A stretch of DNA of 64,000 bases, taken from positions 20,789,699 to 20,853,698 of the forward strand of contig OX465102.1 of assembly GCA_949987565.1 (NCBI GenBank). Direction: 5' to 3'. The DNA comes from Luidia sarsii. Lineage: Eukaryota; Echinodermata; Asteroidea; Paxillosida; Luidiidae. Made by a program: the position numbers and the translations under genes. Under the pieces are notes generated by a model. That model was given only the letters and a program-made list of their open reading frames with translations, did no database searches and was not told the DNA's origin. Position 1 is the stretch's first letter, and each line of letters starts with the position of its first letter. Below are positions 43,301-53,562 of the stretch, in pieces.

Positions 43301-45858
43301 CTCTGTGAAGAGCCAGTGCCTCCTCTGAGAAGAGCCAGTGACTCCTCTCAGAAGAGCCAGTGACTCCTCTCAGAAGAGCCAGTGACTCCTCTGTGAAGAG
43401 CCAGTGCCTCCTCTGAGAAGAGCCAGTGTCTCCTCTGAGAAGAGCCAGTGACTCCCCTGAGAAGAGCCAGTGACTCCTCTGAGAAGAGCCAGTGACTCCT
43501 CTGAGAAGAGCCAGTGACTCCTCTGAGAAGAGCCAGTGACTCCTCTGAGAAGAGCCAGTGACTCCTCTCAGAAGAGCCAGTGACTCCTCTCAGAAGAGCC
43601 AGCGTCTCCTCTCAGAAGAGCCAGTGACTCCTCTCAGAAGAGCCAGCGTCTCCTCTGAGAAGAGCCAGTGTCTCCTCTGAGAAGAGCCAGTGACTCCTCT
43701 CAGAAGAGCCAGTGTCTCCTCTGTGAAGAGCCAGTGACTCCTCTCAGAAGAGCCAGTGTCTCCTCTGAGAAGAGCCAGTGACTCCTCTCAGAAGAGCCAG
43801 TGACTCCTCTGTGAAGAGCCAGTGACTCCTCTCAGAAGAGCCAGTGTCTCCTATGAGAAGAGCCAACGTCTCCTCTCAGAAGAGCCAGTGTCTCCTCTGA
43901 GAAGAGCCAGTGTCTCCTCTGAGAAGAGCCAGTGTCTCCTCTGAGAAGAGCCAGTGTCTCCTCTCAGAAAAGCCAGTGTCTCCTCTGTGAAGAGCCAATT
44001 TTCATGGATCCCGTAGCTACACTGTATAAAAAAAAAATTCCCTTCGAAACTGCTCATGCCTGATATGTGACCCAACCAGGGGCACTTGCTTGGTTTGCAA
44101 ATACAATATACTGTTCACGCACAGCCATGTGGAGATAAACAGCTGGTTGTGGTGACGCCACATGTTTATCTGCGTGCACTGAATTGTGGAATGTACAATG
44201 TACATGTAACTCATCAATTTTCTCCTATTTTTGGTAGCGTTCATCCACAAAGCACCTGGGAAATAATCACACTCTCTCTCTCAAAAAAAAAAAAAATGCA
44301 CGAAGAATTGTAATTTGGATTGTGATTTGTAATGCAATTATAAGTACATGTAGTGAGATGTTTAGCATTTACACACAAAAATTGATTTTTGAAAAAAAAT
44401 GGAAAATTATGCAAAATTATGCTGGTTCATACAATCATGTACTTTGAATGCCTCTATATATTGTAGACCTGTACATGTACACAATGTATGTATCTTTGAA
44501 TGTTTTGTGTGCGTGTGGTGAGGTTTTTTTCCCCAAGTGGACGTGTAGACAGCATAATGCATACCCAACCTGTTCATGCCACTACCCACTAACCATGTTG
44601 GTATGAAAGCTATGTTATGAATATGCATAATCAGGGCTCAAATTTTCAAGACAAAAATTCACTCCCCCATCGGGCTTTTACTTTTGACAGGACATGGTGG
44701 TTTTTTTTTTACATGACTTAAGTTCACTGTGAAGTGTAAAGTGTAAATGTTTGCTGGTCGTCCTCAGTGACTTCACAAAATTGTGATTTTTTTTTTTTTC
44801 AGGAGAGAAAGAAGCAATTTGTTCCACAAATTGGAAGTATAATACCTTCACTATCAAAGAGAATGATTTACATACCCACATACATTACATGTACATGTAC
44901 ATGCACTCATACTGTATTCAAGTATATTATTGATTTATTTCACACAAATTACAATGCATTCTTCTTTTCTTTTTTTCATAAATGGTGCAGCACTGCAGGT
45001 TCCGTTTACTTCCCTGACACTGAAATCACTGGACTCATGCTTACATGTACATACATACATGTACATGTATGATTTGACCCCGTTGATTATGTGACTTACA
45101 TATACCATCAATATCTAACTACATGTACATGTACAGTACATAGTGTACATGTATGTGATTACTACGCATAATCATAAGCACTGTACATTTATGTATAAAT
45201 TCATGGTCTTGGGGTTGTACATGTACATACATGCATTAGGGAGATACATTGTACATGTACAGTACGTATGTAAGTGTTGTGCACACAAGGCCTGAATGAT
45301 GTGTGCCACACATCATTCAGGCCTTCCAAAGTTGACCAGTTGACATGGTTGACATGTACACACGTGCATGTACATGCACCCGGTACATGCCATCATGTAC
45401 TCAGTCCTCACCTCTGGCTAACACCGGCATTTATGGGCAATCTCAGCATCTAACCAAATGTACATGTACAATGTATGCACAATTGCACATGTACTGTAGT
45501 ATCACAGTAGGGTGACTGGCAAAACATGAACCGGTATATACATACATGTATGTACACTGTACATGTAGCTCACTGACCAGTATACTGCACCCTGCATAAA
45601 TACAGGCCGTACACGGCTACACACAGTATTGCTAGTTGCAGTTCTGTCAGTACATCTGTTAGTGCTTTTGAGATACATGTAGCAGCACAATGTTTATGCA
45701 ATACTGTCTACAACTAAAAAGAAATCACCACGGAGTGAGATTTCAAAGACCGTGACCTAATTCGATGGGAATTCCATTGTATCCACTCTGTTCTGTATCT
45801 CGCTCTCTCTCTCTCTTATCTCAGATCTGGAGGCAAGGGTAAGAAGGCTGAAAAGTGA
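31213..45858 (+). CDS. SCOC: SCOC gene span, short coiled-coil protein (UNC-69 homologue)
   Basis: The spliced coding sequence is 31213-31300, 35679-35834, 41944-42082 and 45825-45858, giving 138 codons before the stop. Starting at the internal ATG at 35699 gives 102. Exons 2-3 encode the conserved core: an acidic segment, [12 protein letters not shown], then a heptad coiled coil ending [15 protein letters not shown] and a lysine-rich tail, nearly identical to vertebrate SCOC by memory. Family members form a parallel coiled coil on Golgi and vesicle membranes, bind ARL1/ARL3-class GTPases and FEZ/UNC-76, and act in axonal transport and autophagy. Intron 2 carries two hAT elements and a MITE, and intron 3 a 1.9-kb minisatellite. 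The identification is firm for exons 2-3; the N-terminus and last exon are inferred from frame. Confidence 0.9.
34062..34104 (+). repeat. hammerhead-like dispersed motif
   Basis: GCCTTTGAGAAAGG, TCCTGCTAGGATT, GAAATGTC and AGGCCC occur in the same order as at 5320-5363. The conserved AAACGTC has become AAATGTC. Confidence 0.5.
35205..35300 (-). repeat. tRNA-derived SINE-like sequence
   Basis: On the minus strand it has TAGCTCAGATGGAAGAGC (A-box-like), then GAGGTCTCAGGTTCAAGTCC (B-box-like). The adjoining CCCCACCCCAGCAAAGACTA block recurs next to the copies at 59020 and 59575. Confidence 0.65.
35518..35590 (+). repeat. tRNA-derived SINE-like sequence close to SCOC exon 2
   Basis: TAGCTCAGTCAGTAGAG (A-box-like) and GGTCTCGAGTTCAAATCCC (B-box-like) are spaced as in a tRNA, but no acceptor stem forms. 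It ends about 90 bp before the SCOC exon 2 acceptor and is inverted relative to the copy at 35205. Confidence 0.65.
35679..35834 (+). CDS. SCOC: SCOC exon 2
   Basis: It encodes [14 protein letters not shown] and on to [13 protein letters not shown], the start of the conserved SCOC region. The donor is GACG|GTAAGC. Two acceptors are visible 16 nt apart: CTGTAG at 35678 keeps frame with exon 1 (adding GVISPRP), while TCTCCCAG at 35694 would place ATG 35699 just inside the exon and break the frame from exon 1. The end coordinate is well supported by the join to exon 3 (codon GAT split after G). Confidence 0.88.
35898..37088 (+). mobile_element. non-autonomous hAT element A in SCOC intron 2
   Basis: It begins CAGTGTTATAGCTACGCTGG and ends CCTAGCTATAACACTG, giving 13-bp terminal inverted repeats. 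TGTACGTC flanks both sides (35890-35897 and 37089-37096), a perfect 8-bp hAT target-site duplication. About 100 bp at its left matches the right end of element B, and about 300 bp at its right matches the left end of B, so it is a shortened sibling in opposite orientation. The middle (about 36000-36780) is unrelated to B and non-coding. It starts 63 bp after the exon 2 donor. Confidence 0.92.
37157..37615. mobile_element. MITE with GTGACCCGGCACAG termini, copy 2
   Basis: The left end GAAATGTGACCTGGCACAGC is opposed by GCTGTGCCGGGTCACAAATG at the right. The left half matches 2870-2980 inversely. It lies in the short host segment between the two hAT elements. Confidence 0.65.
37735..37773. mobile_element. 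left part of a MITE split by hAT element B
   Basis: GATAGGTTTGCGGTAACAGC then GCAAAATTATCTTTTGTGAG matches the start of the MITE copy at 61152. The remainder continues at 41456-41530 (GTATGTGTGGTTCTGAAAAA, GAGGAACTCGA). Confidence 0.7.
38125..39690 (-). pseudogene. hAT transposase, catalytic and C-terminal part
   Basis: About 514 residues follow the frameshift. In order they show [10 protein letters not shown] with the first candidate catalytic Asp, [17 protein letters not shown] with the second, [12 protein letters not shown] with the hAT CxxH-type motif, a long helical insertion region, and near the end [13 protein letters not shown] followed by [14 protein letters not shown], the block typical of the hAT C-terminal dimerisation region. 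These are features of hAT transposases of the ZNF862/KIAA1586-like group (family knowledge). The apparent start at 39669 is GTG and is only the point where the frame resumes. Upstream in this frame the reading is open for about ten codons, so a single-base indel near 39670-39690 separates it from the N-terminal part. Confidence 0.9.
39674..40447 (-). pseudogene. hAT transposase, N-terminal part with zinc finger
   Basis: From ATG at 40447 (an ATG at 40480 is also in frame) the protein starts [19 protein letters not shown], a basic segment containing QPKLESFF, which fits the PCNA-interacting pattern QxxLxxFF. After a low-complexity S/T/P linker comes a TTF/BED-like zinc finger: FCTYC (Cys119, Cys122) with His151 and His157 in AHENCVEH. 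The region ends EVIEQKILS and a stop at 39674-39676, caused by the frameshift. Transposases of this group use this finger for DNA binding. The break could be real decay or an assembly error. Confidence 0.88.
41456..41943 (+). other. SCOC intron 2, 3' part
   Basis: It includes the right part of the split MITE and a decayed hammerhead-like repeat near 41808-41885 (GTGCTGCTAGGATGGAAAC, CAGTGAGCAGCTTGCA). It ends with TTTCCTTTGGGACAG before exon 3. Confidence 0.6.
41944..42082 (+). CDS. SCOC: SCOC exon 3
   Basis: It encodes [20 protein letters not shown] through [15 protein letters not shown] and SPKSKK, the most conserved part of SCOC and the C-terminal half of its coiled coil. The acceptor is GGGACAG and the donor GAAGAA|GTGAGT. 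If the donor is not used, the next codons are AAG TGA, so retention ends the protein one Lys later at 42086. Confidence 0.95.
42108..43998 (+). repeat. 22-bp minisatellite, about 86 copies, in SCOC intron 3
   Basis: The unit is GAGAAGAGCCAGTGTCTCCT plus CT. Variants include CGTCTCC, TGACTCC, CTCAGAAG, CTATGAG and CTGTGAAG. Near its start a ten-unit pattern repeats exactly every 220 bp (marker CGTCTCCTCTCAG before GTGTCTCCTATGAG at 42151, 42371 and 42591), a higher-order repeat. TGACTCC variants cluster in the 3' half. The array begins 26 bp after the exon 3 end. Confidence 0.97.
43999..45824 (+). other. SCOC intron 3, remainder
   Basis: AT-rich with scattered (TACATG)n, ending in a pyrimidine tract [26 protein letters not shown] acceptor region. 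No other exon was recognised. Confidence 0.5.
45287..45325. repeat. perfect 39-nt palindrome
   Basis: AAGGCCTGAATGATGTGTG and its exact inverse flank a single central C. It lies in SCOC intron 3. Confidence 0.8.
45825..45858 (+). CDS. SCOC: SCOC exon 4, terminal coding exon (inferred)
   Basis: A strong polypyrimidine tract plus ATCTCAG precedes 45825. Joined to exon 3 in frame it adds [10 protein letters not shown] and a stop. This lengthens the lysine-rich tail in keeping with exon 3, which supports the call, but the segment is short. The exon also ends in AAGTGAGT, so a donor could again overlap the stop codon. Confidence 0.65.
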
Positions 45859-46195
45859 GTCCGGCGTTGTGTGTGTGTGAGCAGCTGCCAGTTGAACCAG
45901 CTCCCTTCCTCCCAGACATGCCCCAGCCCTGGAGCCCAGTCGTTGGGTGGGGGCTGGGGTGGATAGGGGCAAGCCAGTCCGCCCGTGGGAGGTGCTTCCT
46001 GAGTTACGTTGACGCCTTGTTTTGCCTCTTGGACATCGGCCTCACCGCAAATTTTTGTTTTGCCAGCACGACCGTTTGCTTTCTGACGCAAGACTTTGAA
46101 ATGATTGCTTGCCAATTGGCAGGGCAGGTGATTTTCTTTTTCTTCTTTTCCTCATTCCGATGCGCCATGTCCAGAACCCTCGGTCCGTTTCTTTA

Positions 46196-46201
46196 AATAA
46201 A
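46196..46201 (+). terminator. candidate SCOC polyadenylation signal
   Basis: AATAAA lies 338 bp after the inferred SCOC stop. It is the first such hexamer on the strand that I noticed, and there is no independent support. Confidence 0.3.
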
Positions 46202-46879
46202 TGGATGTCGACAAAACGACGGCGACTAGTCCGTGTATGCGCACCTGACCCAGCGGTCTACGGATGATGCATGCCAGGAAATATATGCAAAGTGTGTAGC
46301 TTAACTTGATCGTCTATTTAGCAGTTCATGTGTTGTGCCCTCAAGTGATGCACATTGATGCTTAGGTGCTTGGCTCAGTGGAGGAGATTCTGGTGGACCC
46401 GACCAGAGTGTGCACGCAAACTCTGTCTGTGCTGAGTGGCAGTGTGACTGCCGTCAATAGTCGTGTGTGGACATTTCAACGATTTCAAGGCGTTCGGGGA
46501 AACCACTCGAGGCAATGCAAACTGGCCTGGATAAACCACCATGTACTAGTAGTAGTGAATAGTGCAAAGAAACAACACTAAAACATAGCATAATCGGTGT
46601 GTCATACATGCAGTGGTTCTGTGTAAGAAAAACTAAATTTAAAAAACAAAGGAAAAAAAAGTGTCTGCAATCATAAGTACGTACCAAACTCGCAGTAATG
46701 TTTTTTGAGTAACACAATGTATATACCGCATGCAGCTCGCGCAGAGAGAATGACATGTCCACACTCCTTAATTGTCAGTTCTGGAGAGCCGTCTCAAGTG
46801 ATGTGTAAAGTAATGATCCTATCTTTTAAAATTGGGTCCAATTTATCAGAGCCTTCTTTTTTTTTCTTCTCTCTCTCTC

Positions 46880-46915
<36 letters not shown>

Positions 46916-48034
46916 CGTGGGAGGCTTTGTGCTTGCGGTGAAAATTTTCTAGTTAAGGCCACCAGGAAAAGCCTGGTGCTCGTTGATGAGCAGAAACTGC
47001 CCTGAATTTCTTTGGCATGAAAGGGCTGCTCTCGGTCCTGTCGGTCCTTTTCTGTTCAATTCGTTGCTCGGTTGGAGAGAAGGTTTACTTGTGTACTTTC
47101 CCTGCCTCATTTAATTGCGGGCTCTCTAAGAAAAATTTAAAACGGTCCAAGTTCCAGACGGACACATTACATGGCTAGTAGTGTTCCATAGCTGCCAACC
47201 ATTCCTATAATTATTGGAGGAATCATTCTTCTTTTGTGGGAAAAATTTCTCACTTTTTACAAACTCTTGACAGCTGATTCCGATTTCTTGCTTGAAAATA
47301 CACATGTATTCCTACGTAGTTTTTCTCTGTGATTCCTCTTTTTTAGCAGTATTCCTAATTTCCTTTAAGATAGGCTGGCAGCTACGGTATGGCACTCAGA
47401 TTCTTCTTATTCTTTATTTATTATTTCCAAAACTTAAAGGGCCTGATGATTTGATCTGAGAAGGACCTTTCTCAAAGGCAGATTGAACATTTAGATTCTT
47501 CTTCTTTGTCTTTTTTATTTGGGTAATTTTTTACTGCACGGTAAAAGTTTGGGTGAATTCTGAGTGACGGGGTGCTTGGAGAGCTCAATTTTATTGAGCT
47601 ACTTAGGCCTGAAAATCGGTCAAGCATGCAAAGAGTCCGCTTTATTCAACAGGATTGCCAATCCTACTTTGGTATTCCCTTTTAGTTGCTTCTGACTCGT
47701 ACTCCACTCTTCTGAGCTGGTAATTCGAATAGAGCCTTTGGCGGGTAATCTGATTTGATTGATGGAGTATTTTGGAGTTTTTTTTGCGCTGAAACAAATG
47801 TCGGTGCTTCAATTGGGCCACAGGCTACTTCCATAGTAAATTTTAAGCACCAGCATTTGCCTTAAGTACAAAAAGCCTTGCCAGCCAAAGCTCCAGCTTG
47901 TATTTTCTTGCCAGAATACAAGTCGAACACACTGAGCATCTATGGAAAATGGTCGGCAATCTTGTTTGATTCAACCAGGGCAGACTTGTCATGCTTAGCA
48001 GGCTCTTCACGCTCAAGCAACTGTATGAAATTGC
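46202..48034. other. intergenic, no gene recognised
   Basis: It contains a CT microsatellite at 46868-46912 and a decayed hammerhead-like repeat near 47440-47485. The open frame near 46366-46581 has no recognised similarity. Confidence 0.4.
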
Positions 48035-48420
48035 CCCCTCTCCCCCTCCACCTCTCCCCCCACCTCTCCCCCTCCCAAGACACCTCGGCTAATTATGGTA
48101 GCAGGAAGGGATTTCCTGGAATCGGAGGGCATCACTCAACCGTATAGCTCAGCAACTCCACACACCCATCTCTACTATGACCCTCCTCTCCCCTCCCTCT
48201 TCTCCCCCTCCCACCCTCTCCCCTCCCATCCTCTCCCTTCCCACCCTCTCCCCCTCCTATCCTCTCCCCTTCAATCCTCTCCCCATCTCTCCCCCTCCTC
48301 CTCCCCCTCTTCCCTCTTCTCTTCCTCCCCCTCCTCTTCCTCCTCCTCCTCCCCCTCCTCCTTCTCCCCCTCCTCCTCTTCCTCCTCCTCTTTAAGTCCC
48401 AGTCCAGCCAGCCCCCTCCC
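48035..48420. repeat. pyrimidine-rich tract (CCCTCTCC/TCCTCC)
   Basis: The plus strand is mostly C and T over about 380 bp. The frames it opens are serine/proline-rich and meaningless. Confidence 0.85.
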
Positions 48421-51400
48421 TCTGCAGATTGAAATCTGCAGATTTTAATAAATGTGGCCCCACCCTGGAGACATGTGTAACACTGATCCCTGCCCAGCTA
48501 CCGCACGCATTATTTTGTGTAATGCCAGACTTGGCTGATTGTCATGGGAATAGTCTTAGACTAATCATCTTTACCCATATCTTTACCCAGAGGGGAGGAA
48601 GGTGTATTTCTTTTCATTCTGTTTGAAATTTTTGTCTTCCTTTTTTTTTTTTTTTTTTCTCTTTAAAGCAGCTCATTAAAAGAAAACTCCCTAGAGCGTT
48701 GAACCCTTTTTGGTTCTTTGCTTCTTTTTTTTTTTGCTTTTTTTTTTTAAAGTGCCGTGAGCCCCCCTAGCACAAATAATGCACTTACAGCTTGCCCCCA
48801 AGTGACTCTCAACGCAAAGATGACATGCAAAGTGCATTAATAGAGAAGCAATTGCCTGATTGGCTGCCACTTAACATAAACAAAAAAAATGACTGCAGCT
48901 GCTGTGGAGTAGGTTTGAGTTGCTTAGCGTGGGAGGCTATTGTCCAGACTGGTGGCCTTATCTATCAAATAAATTGATTTACTTTTTTAGGGTGGTTTCC
49001 CAAAAGTAGCAAGAAAACATGTGTACCGTTGCTGCATAGAAAGTTGTACTTAGATAAATGGGCAGTCCTCTTTCTAGAATATCTCTGGCGTCTTTAGTGA
49101 TAATCTTCCATTCCTCGTGTAGTGATGTTATCGTGTCGGTGTTGTGTACAGCGCGAGTGTTAAGAGTGTGGAGCCAGACTCCAGGAAGGCATGTGAATGC
49201 GTGCAAACGAAAATGACAGATTTTCACCATCTTTTAAACTAAATATACAGTATAACTACCAAAATAACTGTGTACGATACTTTTTTGGAAAGGTTTACTT
49301 TTCTAATTGCTTGTGACGATCAAGACTCTATTTTGTTGGTCATCTGTAAGAGATCAATGCGTGTGCATTACCGTAATTAACCTTACTTTTCCTATCAGTA
49401 CAATTATTAAAGACTGGTAGAATATTTGAAGGATAGTGGTGAGAAAGTATGGTGGCCTGTAATTGACCTTTCCCTTAATTGTTGTTATACTGATTTGTCC
49501 CAGGCCACCACTTAGTGTTATGTACATTGTACATGTACATGTATTCCTTTATTGCTGCCTCAACTTAAACTTGTATTTGATGTCCTTTGCTAATTATAAC
49601 ACAATCCCCAACTTGATACAATACATACGGCATTAGCTGTCTTGCAGGTCTTAATAGAGAGGTTTTGCATGCAAAGGGATACAGTGGAATGCTATGGCAT
49701 GCTATGGAAATGTCATCAATTATGACTTCATTCTCTTACTATCCGCTTAACATGCAGAAGACACTGATATCTCACTTGCCACGCTTAAGGACGAAATACG
49801 TAGGAATTATCAAATTTCTTGTCAATTGTATTTAGGTTTTTGTCTCATATTTATAACGTTGCTCAGAAATGACAAATCGCTGAATATGTACGGGTCATTT
49901 TGAAGAGTTTGAAAGACTCGATGAAATTAGAAAAGATAAGTTTCAGTGTTGGGTATCAAAATGGTGCATGGTGTCAGAAGTGACTTTATTTGAGACTTAT
50001 TTTACACAGATTTTTTTATTGCGAAGAGCGCCACCAATACAACAGGATAGCCAAATGCCTGAATGGCCACTTACTGGTCTGGATAGCTACTGCTAAACCA
50101 ATGAGTACACATAATTATATGTTCGTCTGCAAAATCTCTCTGTTGGAGCAATAAGATCAGCACTTCCTACATGTATGTACATTTACAGTAGGCATCAATA
50201 CCTGAAGAGCTTTGGATTTGTTTGATGTAAAATTTGTCAGTCAAGTCCTTTAATAAAACGAAAGCCAGGGAGTGATTGCGCTATAGAACCTGTGGCAACT
50301 AAAGATAGATAAACTCATTGCAGTTGCAGTTGATCCTGAATTTCCTATTAATACTACAGTTGATAGTAAGGTAGGATAAGTTTAGTGAGAAAGACCTGTC
50401 GTTAGATCCTGCTGTATCCGGGATAAATGCCACATCTTTTTTTTTTTTTTTTAGCAGAGTTACATGTAGTACCTGTAGCATTAGGCTCAGCAGAATACTC
50501 ATGGGACTGAACTCAACTTCTCTGGAATGACTTCTGGGAAGTTTTCGCCCGTTTTAGCTAAATATCATGAATAAGTGAGACTGTTTGAGGCAAGCACAGT
50601 ATACATGTTTGGATTTGACGGTGTGAGATGTTGTGAGGAATAGAGCAGTGCCTCAGCCTTACCTACTCACCCTCCGGTTCCAATGTTATGGCTAAGTCCA
50701 TGATCTTACAGCACTGGCCAAGAGGTACTGTATAGGCTGGCTAATTGTCTGTATTGCTAATTAAAACTGAAATTTATTATTCCTGTGTTGGGGAAATGCT
50801 TGTACCCCGGTATAAGGGCATGAAAAAGAGATATGAAGGTATTTTGGGTGCAGGAAAAATGATTTCTTTCAGCAAACTGGGCGCCTATTATTTGATAACA
50901 AATTTTCAAATGCCTCAAACTGTCTCATTTACTCATACTTGGTCACATACGTGATGATTGTGTAGATTTTATCGTGTGATACTTGCCATGTAATGCTGGA
51001 CTTTATGATTGTACATGATTAAGAGATCTCGGCCCAGTACTGATAGCATAATACTTACTGTACTTCTTAACTGTTTTTTTTGTTCTCTCCCATAAAGCAA
51101 TGAATGATCACTCTCTTTACCCTCACCCTTAATCATTGTGTGCATGTATACAAAGCTTTACTCTACAGTACTCCAGTCGTACATGCTCTTGAACAGGTAC
51201 ATAATTTATAGGCTAGTGGCATTGTTTACAGCAGACCTGCCCTTTAAACAAACAAAAAGAAACAAACATCAGAGTACCTGAAAGAGCCTGTCAAACAAAG
51301 CATTGACAAAGGTTATTCAAATTCAGTCATTTCTTGTTCTTTGGAGAGCCTATCTGCACTTGATATTAGTTTTTTTTTTTTTTTTTCATTATTTAGGAAC

Positions 51401-52950
51401 CTGCAATAATCCAAACTAGACTCCAACGATTCAGCTTCCCGATCCTTCTCAGTGACCGGTTGCGTGGGTGGGGTTTGTGTGTTGACACCTTTAATAGCTT
51501 GTGGCATTAGGTCTTCTGAATCCTGATTCCTCACAGTCCCAGGGAGAGTTTGGGGCCACGGGTTGATAAGGATCCGTGTCTCCAGGGAGTAACTCGGCTT
51601 CAATTGAGCTTTAATACCCCCACATGGGCTGCGTATTCACCTTTAAGCAAGTGGCATCATGATATATTCAGATTGCTGGGATTTACCTCCCCAAGTCCCT
51701 CTTTAATTACCTCCCCTTCCCTGTGTAGAGTAGATGATTTCTCAATTAACTTTTTACTCATCCTTGCTGTATAGAATCGTGGACAATAATTTGAACCCAG
51801 TAGCGTATGGTTTTGTGCAATAAATTGAACTTTGTAAATGCAGTATTTGCCCTGTAAATCACCAATATCAACTGTATTTATTATTTGTCCGAATTGTAGT
51901 TCATTAAAAAGGCTTTTTTTCCCCTGTGGCCAACTTGAATCGGGTGCCTGTATAGTTGTTTAGTTTTCTGAGGATTTGTTGCAGCAAGAAGGGTGCGCAT
52001 GTATCTTTAATTTCTTAATGCGTTATGGTGCTCAATCATAGTGTTAGAACTTATCTCACACCCGATCTCTTTGCACGAGTAAGATTTCCTCAGGTACAAA
52101 ATGGAAAAAAATATATATCGCCCACCAAAAAAAATACATGGGATAGTTTAACTGGCTGTAGGGACTCGGAAGTACTTTGAAAAGCAGGAAGAGAAATTAC
52201 CGCTTCGATGTTGTAAGTGGGAAGTAACGGAACAGAATTAAGTGTCCAATCGCCTTGGCCAAATGAACTGTTCCACTGCTAATTCTGAAACGGCCAAAGG
52301 AAATAAAAAGGAATTGAAATTAAGCTGTTCATCTGTGCTTAGAATAGGTCAGTGAAAGTGATAGCTTGGGAATGCACTTGGCTCAATTGAAGAAACTGGA
52401 ACAAATTAAAGAAAATTTGTTCATTTTGGGTGATCAAATTTATTATGCCGGTTTGATAGCCTTAGTATCTTTTCTGATACAAGCATCGCAGGTCAGTGCT
52501 TAATTCAGTTTATTTCTAGATTTGTTTTTCAACCGTGACAAGACAAATGGAAGTTATCAAGGTACTTGTCACATTATGCTATTGGTACTTTTACCAATTG
52601 CATTCAGGTTAAAAAGACTTAAAAACTATGAAAAGCCATTTAATTCATTGGACTTCTATATGTGCATGGTGGTGCTCTTTACTTCCACCCATACTTCTTT
52701 AAGATGGCAGCTTCCATGGCATTACAGTCTGGTGCCTGCTATTGTCTGTCAATAGTAGGTCATATGTCTGTTGGCCACATCACCCACTAAATCCTAAAGC
52801 CTTGCAGCCAACAGGGGTACTTTGATCCACGATCCCGGATCCCATTCCACTTAGTTGGATGCTCAGTCTCTCAGCCACCACCAGACCCCCCAATCCGATC
52901 CAGTATCTGATGTCACCAGACCACAATCATCTTTGGCCTTCATCTGGGCC
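48421..52950. other. intergenic, no gene recognised
   Basis: AT-rich with poly(T) runs at about 48639, 48725, 50435 and 51370. No supported coding region, RNA gene or clear transposon ends. This is the quietest part of the window. Confidence 0.4.
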
Positions 52951-52957
52951 AATACTG

Positions 52958-53236
52958 TCTCTTCCTCCTACTCTTCCTCCTCCTCTTCCTCCTACTCTTG
53001 CTCCTCCTCTTGCTCCTCCTCCGCTTCTTCCTCCTCTTCCTCCTACTCATCTTCTTCCTCCCCTTGCTCTTCCCCTTCTGTCTCTTCCTCCTACTCTTGC
53101 TCCTCCTCTTGCTCCTACTCTTCTTCCTTCTCCTCTTCCTCCTACTCATCTTTTTCTTCCCTTTGCTCTTCCCCCTTCTGACTCTTTCTCCTACTCTTCC
53201 TCCTACCTTTGCTCCTCCTCTTGCTCCCACTCCGCT

Positions 53237-53270
<34 letters not shown>

Positions 53271-53562
53271 ACGGTACTCTTCTTCCTTTTCATCTTCCTC
53301 CTACCGATCTTCTTCCTCCCCTTGCTCTCCCCCTTCTGTCTCGTCCTCCTACTCTTCCTCCTCTTCCACCTCTTCTTTCTCCTCCTCTTCTTTCTCCTCC
53401 TCTTCCTCCTACTCTTCTTCCTTCTTCTCTTCCTCCTACTCATCTTCTTCTTTCCCTTGCTCTTTCCCCTTCTGTCTCTTCATCCTACTCTTTCTCCTAC
53501 TCTTGCTCCTCCTCTTCCCCCTACTCCTCTTCTTCCTCTTCCTCCTCTTCCCAGTCCAGTCA
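52958..53562. repeat. pyrimidine-rich (TCCTCTTCC) array, about 600 bp
   Basis: Irregular repeats of TCCTCCTCTTCC with TACTC and CTTGCTC interruptions, locally with a period of about 100 bp (blocks ending CCTTGCTC then CCCCTTCTGTCTCTTCC recur). Long serine- or leucine-rich frames here are artefacts. Confidence 0.9.

Noticed and set aside
42108..43998. CRISPR array
   Set aside because: The 22-bp units are contiguous with no unique spacers, and the DNA is clearly metazoan.
43851..44075. Minus-strand frame repeating [14 protein letters not shown]
   Set aside because: It is a readthrough of the 22-bp minisatellite.
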